From positions 1 through 26,987 of the forward strand of contig CAZFAT010000229.1 in the NCBI GenBank assembly GCA_964517075.1: a stretch of 26,987 bases of DNA, given 5' to 3'. This DNA is from CAZFAT01 sp964517075 (GTDB taxonomy: Bacteria > Acidobacteriota > Vicinamibacteria > Vicinamibacterales > SCN-69-37). This document shows positions 6,816 through 13,230 of this stretch, one piece after another. A program made the position numbers and the translations under genes. The notes under the pieces are model-generated. The model saw nothing but the letters and a program-made list of their open reading frames with translations, searched no databases and was not told where the DNA came from. Position 1 is the first letter of the stretch; each line of letters opens with the position of its first letter.

Positions 6816-8328
6816 CGCGGAGGACGTCCGCGATTTCGCCCACCGTTGCGCGCGCCTCGACGGCGGCGATGATCGGCGGGACGAGATTGACGCCGCTTCG
6901 CGCGGCCGATTCGACGGCGGCGCAGGCCTCCTGCCAGCGGCGGCGGTCGCGAGCCTGCCGGAGACGCGCCACGGCTGCGACCTGCTGGCGTTCCGTGGCG
7001 GGATCGACCTGCAGCAGCTTCATGCTCGGCGGGGCCTCTGTGACATAGCGATTGACGCCCACGATGACCTGGTCGCCCCGTTCGACGTTCTGCTGGGTGG
7101 CGTAGGCGGCGTCGTGAATCTGCCGCTGGATGTCCCCTCGCTCGATGGCCACCAACACGCCGCCCGAGGCCTCGATCCGCTCAATCAGGGCCAGCGCCTC
7201 GCGTTCGATGTCGGCGGTGCGCGCCTCGACCTCCCAGGATCCACCCGCGGGATCCACGGTGTTGGCCACGCCGGATTCGGCGGCAATGATCTGCTGGGTC
7301 CTCAATGCGATGCGGGCCGATTCTTCAGACGGAAGCGCCAGCGCCTCGTCCCGGCCGTTGCAGTGCAGGGACTGTGCGCCGCCGAGCACGGCCGCCAACG
7401 CCTGAATGGCGACCCGCGCGATGTTGTTGTCCGGCTGCTGTGCCGTCAGCGTGCTGCCCGCGGTCTGGGCATGGAACCGCAGCTGCAACGCGCGGGCATC
7501 GGTCACTCCGAACCGATCGCGCATCAGGCGGGCCCAGAGCCGGCGGGCCGCCCGGAACTTCGCAATTTCTTCGATGAAGTCGTTGTGGGCGGCGAAGAAG
7601 AACGACAGTCGCGGCCCGAGCTGATTGGCGTCGAGTCCCGCCGCCCGAGCGGCCTCGACGTAGGCGACCGCATTGGCCAGCGTGAAGGCCACTTCCTGGA
7701 CGGCCGTCGCGCCCGCCTCGCGGATATGGTACCCGCTCACCGAGATCGGGTTCCAGTGCGGAAGCTCGCCCTCACACCAGCCCAGGACGTCGGTGACGAG
7801 GCGGAGGGAAGGACGTGGCGGATAGATGTGGGTGCCGCGGGCGATGTATTCCTTCAGAATGTCGTTCTGCACCGTGCCGGAGAGCGCGGAGAGGGACACC
7901 GCCCGCTGCCGCGCGAGCGCGACGTAGAGCGCCAGCAGGATGATCGCGGTGGCGTTGATGGTCATCGACGCCGAGACACGGTCGAGCGGGATGTCCGCGA
8001 ACAGAATGGCCATGTCCTCGATCGAGTCGATCGCCACTCCCACGCGCCCCACCTCGCCGGCGGCCATCGCATGGTCCGAGTCGTAGCCCATCTGGGTGGG
8101 CAGATCGAAGGCGATGCTGAGACCGGTCACGCCCTGAGCCAGGAGGTACCGATTGCGCTGGTTCGACTCGGCGGCCGTGCCGTAGCCGGCGTACTGCCGC
8201 ATGGTCCACAGCCGCCCGCGGTACATCGTCGGATGGATGCCGCGGGTGTAGGGAAACAGGCCGGGGAACTCGTCACCGGGTTCCTTCCCGTGCGGCACGT
8301 CGGCCGGACGCGCGACGAGGCGAGACAT
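6787..8328 (-). CDS. Methylmalonyl-CoA mutase, large (substrate-binding) chain without B12 domain
   Basis: With ATG 8328 the protein has 513 residues (ATG 8337 gives 516; a GTG at 8397 gives 536). It is the TIM-barrel half of a B12-dependent acyl-CoA mutase, with motifs YRGRLWTMRQYAGYGTAAE, LSIAFDLPTQMGYDSD and ISVSGYHIREAGATA. Y46, R164 and H201 are spaced exactly like Y89, R207 and H244 of Propionibacterium methylmalonyl-CoA mutase. Isobutyryl-CoA mutase has Phe and Gln at the first two, so methylmalonyl-CoA is the likely substrate (interconversion with succinyl-CoA). The cobalamin-binding domain (DxHxxG) is absent, as in two-gene mutases; the small chain must be elsewhere. The gene overlaps the downstream OppD-like ATPase gene. 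Confidence 0.9.
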   Translation of the reverse strand: MSRLVARPADVPHGKEPGDEFPGLFPYTRGIHPTMYRGRLWTMRQYAGYGTAAESNQRNRYLLAQGVTGLSIAFDLPTQMGYDSDHAMAAGEVGRVGVAIDSIEDMAILFADIPLDRVSASMTINATAIILLALYVALARQRAVSLSALSGTVQNDILKEYIARGTHIYPPRPSLRLVTDVLGWCEGELPHWNPISVSGYHIREAGATAVQEVAFTLANAVAYVEAARAAGLDANQLGPRLSFFFAAHNDFIEEIAKFRAARRLWARLMRDRFGVTDARALQLRFHAQTAGSTLTAQQPDNNIARVAIQALAAVLGGAQSLHCNGRDEALALPSEESARIALRTQQIIAAESGVANTVDPAGGSWEVEARTADIEREALALIERIEASGGVLVAIERGDIQRQIHDAAYATQQNVERGDQVIVGVNRYVTEAPPSMKLLQVDPATERQQVAAVARLRQARDRRRWQEACAAVESAARSGVNLVPPIIAAVEARATVGEIADVLRGVFGEYRGQ

Positions 8329-8335
8329 CAGAGGC

Positions 8336-8341
8336 ATTCTA
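8336..8341 (-). promoter_or_regulatory. Putative -10 element of the mutase gene (leaderless candidate)
   Basis: On the minus strand TAGAAT (8341 to 8336) lies exactly 7 nt before ATG 8328, with no purine-rich ribosome binding site before that ATG. The geometry would put the transcription start on the A of the start codon. No good -35 is present 16-18 bp upstream. Confidence 0.35.
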
Positions 8342-8700
8342 TCGGGCGCCGTTCCCGCCCACACGGTGCACCGGCGTGCATCGCCGGCGCGGATCACCTG
8401 AAATTGTCATGCAAATCCGTACTAGTAGCCTCTCGCGGCGACAAGTGAGCACGCGGCGGCGTCGGTGGATGCACCGGAACATCGGCGAGCGCCTCACACG
8501 ACGGCCGATCGACAGGATTCGTGTTTGACACTGTGTACACCGGCCTTCTACAATTGCCGCAGCCTAGACGCGTCGTCAGGATCGCTTGTGATGCCCCGCT
8601 CGATCCCCAGCCCGCACGACTCGATGCTCCGCCCGAAGTCTCGTCGCGTGTCGCTGGACTGTGCGGCCGTTCCCCACGCGGGCGCAGCCTGGAGGTTCGA
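8342..8700. other. Divergent intergenic region between mutase and small ORF
   Basis: This 359-bp stretch between divergent genes contains no convincing coding frame; the open frames crossing it lack family features or a ribosome binding site. It holds a relatively AT-rich patch at about 8400-8430, then the promoter at 8525-8554, and a leader of about 140 nt ahead of the small gene at 8701. I see no known RNA element in it. Confidence 0.5.
8525..8554 (+). promoter_or_regulatory. Near-consensus sigma70-type promoter
   Basis: A perfect TTGACA (8525-8530) is followed by an 18-bp spacer and TACAAT (8549-8554), a 5 of 6 match to the -10 consensus. The expected start of transcription is near 8561, giving a leader of about 140 nt to the ATG at 8701. 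It is one of the best promoter matches in the window. Confidence 0.7.
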
Positions 8701-8994
8701 ATGGATTCGCTCGTGAAGCAACTGGCGCGGGAACTGACCGATGCCATTGCTGCGGCGGTGGCCGACGACGCCCGGATCGAGGCGTGCCGGGAACGCGCCC
8801 GTGCGGCCGGACTCGACATGCAGGTCTCGCTCGAAGCCGTCGTCGGCTTCCGCAGTGCGGGGACCGCCGGCAAGGGCACGTCGCGCAAAGCCGGTCCACG
8901 CGGCGCGTTCGAAATGAGCGCCAACGATCGGCGCTTCCTCAAATCACTGCGAATCTCCGCCGACGAACCCGCCGAAAAGAAAGAAGTCGAGTAG
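8701..8994 (+). CDS. Small conserved-looking protein of unknown function
   Basis: This 97-residue protein starts at an ATG preceded by GGAGGT with a 4-nt spacer, and a strong promoter lies 150 bp upstream, so it is very likely a real gene. I do not recognise a family. Residues 1-35 (MDSLVKQLARELTDAIAAAV onward) look like one amphipathic helix. Residues 36-52 (AGLDMQVSLEAVVGFRS) may form strands, 53-70 are a Gly/Lys/Arg-rich linker, and 71-87 (MSANDRRFLKSLRISAD) may be another helix. The charged C-terminus ends EKKEVE. There is no signal peptide or membrane segment, so it is probably cytoplasmic. It ends 15 bp from the convergent phosphoglycerate mutase gene. Confidence 0.75.
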   Translation: MDSLVKQLARELTDAIAAAVADDARIEACRERARAAGLDMQVSLEAVVGFRSAGTAGKGTSRKAGPRGAFEMSANDRRFLKSLRISADEPAEKKEVE

Positions 8995-9009
8995 CGCCCG
9001 CGGCGTCGG

Positions 9010-9753
9010 TTACCTGCGCGCCTGGTTCGCGACGGCGTCCGCCGCGCGCTTGGCCGCTTCGGGATCGCCCAGATAGTCGTGGCGAATCGGGCCCAGGCTC
9101 GCGTCCAGTTCATAGACCAGCGGAATGCCCGTCGGGATGTTCAGCCCGACGATGTCCTCGTCCGAAATGCCGTCGAGGTACTTCACGAGCGCGCGGAGGC
9201 TGTTGCCGTGCGCGGCGATGAGCACGCGCTGGCCGCTCTGAATCGCCGGTCCAATGGTGCCGGTCCAGTACGGCACGAATCGCGCGACCGTGTCCTTCAG
9301 CGACTCCGTGGCGGGCCGTTCATGCGGCGCGAGCGTCGCATAGCGCGGATCGTGGGAGGGATGCCGCGAGTCGTCCAGGGCGAGCGGCGGCGGCGGCGTG
9401 TCGTAGCTGCGGCGCCAGATCAGGGTCTGCGCCTCGCCATGCTTCGCGGCGGTTTCCGCCTTGTTCAGGCCCTGCAGGGCGCCGTAGTGCCGTTCGTTCA
9501 GCCGCCAGTGGCGGATCACGGGAATCCAGAGCAGATCGAGCTCGTCGAGGGCCATCCAGCAAGTCCGGATCGCCCGCTTCAGGACCGACGTGTAGGCGAT
9601 GTCGAAGACGAAACCGGCCTCCCGCAGGAGCCGACCCGCCTCAAGGGCTTCGGCGCGCCCTTTGTCGCTCAGATCGACGTCGGTCCACCCGGTGAACCGA
9701 TTCTCACTGTTCCAAGTGCTTTCGCCGTGACGAAGCAGAACGACTTTGTACAT
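9010..9753 (-). CDS. gpmA: 2,3-bisphosphoglycerate-dependent phosphoglycerate mutase
   Basis: The 247-residue protein begins MYKVVLLRHGESTWN; ATG 9753 was chosen because the family starts here and the upstream extension runs into a palindromic repeat. H9 in the RHGES motif is the phosphorylated histidine. NERHYGALQGLNKAE carries the catalytic acid, and the second histidine is in AAHGNSLRAL. The enzyme interconverts 3- and 2-phosphoglycerate in glycolysis and gluconeogenesis. Length agrees with the family (about 250). It lies 60 bp downstream of enolase on the same strand, which uses its product, so the two are probably cotranscribed. AAGG 6 nt upstream is a weak ribosome binding site. Confidence 0.95.
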   Translation of the reverse strand: MYKVVLLRHGESTWNSENRFTGWTDVDLSDKGRAEALEAGRLLREAGFVFDIAYTSVLKRAIRTCWMALDELDLLWIPVIRHWRLNERHYGALQGLNKAETAAKHGEAQTLIWRRSYDTPPPPLALDDSRHPSHDPRYATLAPHERPATESLKDTVARFVPYWTGTIGPAIQSGQRVLIAAHGNSLRALVKYLDGISDEDIVGLNIPTGIPLVYELDASLGPIRHDYLGDPEAAKRAADAVANQARR

Positions 9754-9774
9754 GAAGACCTTGGCTTGGGATCG

Positions 9775-9798
9775 GCCGGCGGGCTGAAGCCCGCCGGC
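9775..9798. repeat. REP-like palindrome between eno and gpmA
   Basis: GCCGGCGGGCT (9775-9785) and AGCCCGCCGGC (9788-9798) form a perfect 11-bp inverted repeat around GA. The centre, read on the minus strand as GCTTCAGC, shares the CTTCAG core with the palindrome at 26103-26120. It lies between two genes of the same strand, where it may shape the 3' end of the eno message or the eno/gpmA ratio. Confidence 0.6.
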
Positions 9799-9813
9799 TA
9801 CGGACATGAGGCC

Positions 9814-11124
9814 CTAACTGCCGAGCTGCCTGATCGCCGCTCGCCCTCCGTAGCGGGCGGCCGCGCCCAGCGATGCTTCGATGCGCAGCAACTGATTGTA
9901 CTTGGCGGTCCGATCGGACCGGCTGGCAGACCCGGTCTTGATCTGACCGGCGGACGTCGCCACGGCGAGGTCCGCAATGGTCGTGTCTTCGGTCTCGCCC
10001 GATCGGTGCGAAATGACGCTGGCGTAGCCGGCGGCTCGCGCCATCTCCACGGCCTTCAGGGTTTCGGTGACCGAGCCGATCTGGTTGAGCTTGACCAGCA
10101 GGGCATTGGCGATGCCCTGGTCGATGCCCTCACGCAGAATTGACGGGTTGGTCACGAACACGTCGTCGCCCACGAGCTGGACGCGGGCGCCCAGCGCCGC
10201 GGTCAGGCGCTTCCAGCCCGGCCAGTCCCCTTCGGCCAGGCCGTCTTCGATCGAGATGATGGGGTACTGACGCGTCCAGTCCTCGTAGAGCGCGATCATC
10301 TCGTCGCTGGTCTTGAGGCCCTCGCCGGACTTCTTGAGCGCGTACGCGCGCGCCCCTTCGTCCCAGAACTCGCTCGCGGCGACGTCGAGGGCCAGAAACA
10401 CATCCTGGCCGGCGTGATAGCCGGCCGAGCGCACGGCCTCGAGCACCAGTTCCACCGCCTCGCGGTTGGACGCCAGACTCGGCGCGAAGCCTCCCTCGTC
10501 GCCGACGCCGGTCGCCAGACCTTTCTTCTTCAGCAAGGCCTGCAGCGCGTGGAAGGTTTCGGCCCCTGCGCGGAGCGCCTCGCCGAACGTCGGCAGCCCC
10601 ACCGGCATGACCATGAACTCCTGGAAGTCCACGTTCGTGTCGGCATGGGCGCCGCCGTTCAGGATGTTCATCATGGGCACCGGCAGCACGGGCCCGCCGG
10701 CCCGCGCCGCGGCCGGAACCAGCGAGGCGAGATGCTCGTACAGCGGCACGCCCGCGGCGTGCGCCGCCGCCCGCGCCGTGGCGATCGAGACGCCCAGCAC
10801 CGCGTTGGCGCCCAGCCGGCCGAGGTTCGGCGTCCCGTCGAGCGCGATCAGGCGTGCGTCAACCATCGCCTGGTCGGCCTCGACGCCGGTGAGCGTTGAC
10901 CGGATCTCGTCGTTAACGTGGCCCACGGCCTTGAGGACGCCCTTGCCGAGATAGCGGTGCTTGTCGCCGTCGCGCAGTTCGAGGGCCTCGCGCGTGCCGG
11001 TGGAGGCGCCAGAAGGCACGGCGGCGCGCCCCTGGGCGCCCGATTCCAGCGTCACATCGACTTCCACCGTGGGATTGCCGCGCGAGTCGAGAATCTCGCG
11101 GGCTTCAATACGTCGAATTTTCAC
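9814..11124 (-). CDS. eno: Enolase (phosphopyruvate hydratase)
   Basis: Enolase converts 2-phosphoglycerate to phosphoenolpyruvate. The 436-residue protein starts at GTG 11124, preceded by GGAG with a 5-nt spacer, giving the standard N-terminus VKIRRIEAREILDSRGNPTVE. Conserved motifs run in order: VPSGASTG; GGAHADTNVDFQEFM with the active-site His; GVGDEGGFAP; ISIEDGLAEGDW and LVGDDVFVTN (Mg2+ ligands); LLVKLNQIGSVTET; and SHRSGETEDTTIADLAV. The catalytic residues are complete and the length is normal. An ATG upstream in frame would add an unconserved extension. gpmA follows 60 bp downstream. Besides glycolysis, enolase is often part of the RNA degradosome, which is family knowledge and not visible here. 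Confidence 0.97.
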   Translation of the reverse strand: MKIRRIEAREILDSRGNPTVEVDVTLESGAQGRAAVPSGASTGTREALELRDGDKHRYLGKGVLKAVGHVNDEIRSTLTGVEADQAMVDARLIALDGTPNLGRLGANAVLGVSIATARAAAHAAGVPLYEHLASLVPAAARAGGPVLPVPMMNILNGGAHADTNVDFQEFMVMPVGLPTFGEALRAGAETFHALQALLKKKGLATGVGDEGGFAPSLASNREAVELVLEAVRSAGYHAGQDVFLALDVAASEFWDEGARAYALKKSGEGLKTSDEMIALYEDWTRQYPIISIEDGLAEGDWPGWKRLTAALGARVQLVGDDVFVTNPSILREGIDQGIANALLVKLNQIGSVTETLKAVEMARAAGYASVISHRSGETEDTTIADLAVATSAGQIKTGSASRSDRTAKYNQLLRIEASLGAAARYGGRAAIRQLGS

Positions 11125-11212
11125 AGGATCTCCACATGCGTCCAGCTTCGTCCGCATGCCGGAGAGCCGCACGCCAACGGCCCGACGGGCCGGCCGCCAT
11201 CGCGGCGCCGGC

Positions 11213-11218
11213 ATAGTA
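11213..11218 (-). promoter_or_regulatory. Weak -10 candidate for eno
   Basis: TACTAT on the minus strand (11218 to 11213) would start a leader of about 80 nt before the eno GTG. There is no recognisable -35, so this is tentative. Confidence 0.25.
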
Positions 11219-11258
11219 TCACGCGACGACGCACGGCCTCCGGCCGGGCCGCGGGCGG

Positions 11259-11287
11259 CTGACAGGGTGGAGCCAGCCTGCTAACAT
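11259..11287 (+). promoter_or_regulatory. Sigma70-type promoter of the barrel/kinase/activator unit
   Basis: CTGACA (11259-11264), a 17-bp spacer and TAACAT (11282-11287) match the housekeeping consensus at 5 and 4 of 6 positions with ideal spacing. Transcription would begin near 11294. The in-frame ATG at 11286 lies within the -10, so it cannot be the translation start; this supports ATG 11376 for the gene downstream. Confidence 0.6.
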
Positions 11288-11375
11288 GACCGAACGTTCG
11301 TCTCTTCCGGGTGCCCGCACGGCGAATCACCGCCGCCGTATCGATGGTCGTCACCTCGATATCTCGAGAGGGTGT

Positions 11376-13205
11376 ATGCCTCGCCATCTCCCTGCGCTCG
11401 TCGTTCTCCTGTCGTTGATCGATGTCGGCGCCGACGCCTTCGCTCAGACCTCGGGCGGCGCGACCGAGGCGCTCGGGCGTCCCGTCGCGTTGATCGAGGC
11501 CGGCATTCAAGGTGTCGTGCGCGACGAGGCCGGTCAGACCGTCAGCGGCGTGAGCATCTTCGCCATGGGGGCCACGCTGGCGGCGGTCCGGTCCGACGGT
11601 CGCGGGCGCTTCCTGCTGCTGCTCGCGCCCGGTGAGTACATCCTTCGCGCGGCGAGGGAGGGGTACCTGTCCACCGTCCGGGAGCCGATTCGCATTCACA
11701 CGCGGGCCATCGAGCGGGACATCACGCTCACGCGCGTGCCGGCGGGCGCGGAACAGCCGGCGTCGGTGAAAGGCGATGCGCGCGAACCCGACCACGCCCA
11801 CTCGGAACTGGCCTGGCGGCTGCGGCACATGACCCGCAGCGTGCTGCGCGACGGGAGGGCGCTGCCGCTGCCCGCGGACGATTCGGCCAGCGAGCGGCAG
11901 ACCTTTGTCCCGCGCCCGTCCTTTGTCGACTGGGTGGTCGCGGGCTCGGCCCGCGCCGCGACCTCGTTTTTTTCCGACACCGACTTCCGGGGCCAGGTCG
12001 ATTTCGTGACGCTGAGCATCGTGCCGGGAGTACCGGGGTCCGCGCCCCCGGCGTGGCCTCGGGGCGCCGCTGCCGTGCTGGTCGGCGCGCCGGTCGGATC
12101 CCATGGCGACTGGTCGGTGCGAGCCGCGCTGGCGGCTGACGACCGATCGTCCTGGACGCTGCTCGGCGACTACCAGACGCACACCGACCGCCTGCATGCC
12201 TTCCGTCTCGGGGTGTCGTACAGCAGTCAGGCGTCCGTCACGGCGAAGGCGGCGCTGCCGTCGATCGCCGCGCCTGGGTCCAGGCGGGTGGGTGGGGCCT
12301 ATGTGTACGACACGTGGCGCGCGCGGCCCGATGTCACGTTCGAGTACGGCTTACGCCTCGACCGCTACGACTATCTCGCCGAAACCGGACTCGTCAGCCC
12401 CAGCGTCGGCGCCCGAATCGCCGTGCTCCCTGCGGCCAGCGTGACGGCGCGAGCGTCACGGCGCCTGATCGCTCCCGGCGCGTCCGAATTCCTGCCCCCG
12501 TCGACCGCCGGTCCCTGGCTGCCTCCCGAACGCACCTTTTCCACGCTCGTCCCCGACGAGCCGCTGCATCCCGAGGCCGTGCACCGCTATGAGCTCGGTG
12601 TCGAGTACGCGGTACGCTGGCCCACCGCGGCCGTCCTGAAGTTCGGCCGGCTCATCGAGTCGGTGGACAATCAGGTGGCCACGTTGTTCGGGTTGGACGC
12701 CGAGAGCGAGGTCGGGCATTACTACGTGGCCACGACCGGCAGCCCGCACCTCGAGGCCTGGGTGGCCGGTCTCGAAAGCGAAATCGGCCCGCACGCCCGT
12801 CTCGCAGTGACCTACACCGCCGGGCAGGCGCGCTGGCGTGACCGGCCCGCGGGCGCCGTCGACCTGCCGGCTGGCGCCGGGCCGATCGCCGGGATCGTCC
12901 AGGACGTCACCGTCTCGTTCAACGGCACGGTGCCGGAGACGGCGACCCGGATGGCGGTGGCCTATCGGTCGAACACGCACTTCCTTCGGGCGGATCGCGA
13001 CGATCGGCCGGGCACCGGAGGCCGGTTCGACGTGGAGCTTCGCCAGGAACTGCCCTACCAGCCGATCAGCGGGGGCAGGCTCGATCTCGTGGTCGCGGTG
13101 CGCACGCTGTTCAATCCCCTCATCGACCACGCGTCGTTCTACGACGAGCTGCTGACGGTCGCTCCGCCAACCCGTGTCGTGTGCGGCGTACAGGTGCGGT
13201 TCTAG
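11376..13205 (+). CDS. Outer-membrane beta-barrel protein with carboxypeptidase-regulatory-like domain (TonB-receptor-like, plug not seen)
   Basis: ATG 11376 gives 609 residues with a signal peptide (MPRHLPALVVLLSLIDVGA..., likely cleaved after AFA, residue 23) and has GAGAGGG just upstream. Residues about 43-118 (IQGVVRDEAGQTVSGVSIFA...GEYILRAAREGY) form a carboxypeptidase-D regulatory-like beta domain. The rest (about 150-609) alternates short polar strands, includes the receptor-like segment HRYELGVEYAV, and ends in VQVRF; a terminal aromatic residue is the usual barrel-assembly signal. It resembles acidobacterial Oar/TonB-dependent receptors, but no separate plug domain or TonB box was seen and it is shorter than they are. 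The ligand is unknown. A histidine kinase gene begins 25 bp downstream. Confidence 0.75.
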   Translation: MPRHLPALVVLLSLIDVGADAFAQTSGGATEALGRPVALIEAGIQGVVRDEAGQTVSGVSIFAMGATLAAVRSDGRGRFLLLLAPGEYILRAAREGYLSTVREPIRIHTRAIERDITLTRVPAGAEQPASVKGDAREPDHAHSELAWRLRHMTRSVLRDGRALPLPADDSASERQTFVPRPSFVDWVVAGSARAATSFFSDTDFRGQVDFVTLSIVPGVPGSAPPAWPRGAAAVLVGAPVGSHGDWSVRAALAADDRSSWTLLGDYQTHTDRLHAFRLGVSYSSQASVTAKAALPSIAAPGSRRVGGAYVYDTWRARPDVTFEYGLRLDRYDYLAETGLVSPSVGARIAVLPAASVTARASRRLIAPGASEFLPPSTAGPWLPPERTFSTLVPDEPLHPEAVHRYELGVEYAVRWPTAAVLKFGRLIESVDNQVATLFGLDAESEVGHYYVATTGSPHLEAWVAGLESEIGPHARLAVTYTAGQARWRDRPAGAVDLPAGAGPIAGIVQDVTVSFNGTVPETATRMAVAYRSNTHFLRADRDDRPGTGGRFDVELRQELPYQPISGGRLDLVVAVRTLFNPLIDHASFYDELLTVAPPTRVVCGVQVRF

Positions 13206-13230
13206 CCGTGACTCATCCCCGGTCCGGCTG

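Noticed and set aside
6493..8448. 651-residue plus-strand open frame
   Set aside because: It lies antisense to the mutase and OppD-like genes, which carry clear motifs; its translation shows no family features. Long antisense frames are common in GC-rich DNA.
8692..8702. GGTTCGAAT resembling a tRNA T-loop
   Set aside because: The flanks cannot form the T stem or acceptor stem; the sequence is the ribosome binding site and start of the small gene at 8701.
9079..10143. 354-residue plus-strand open frame
   Set aside because: Antisense to gpmA and eno, and no recognisable domain.
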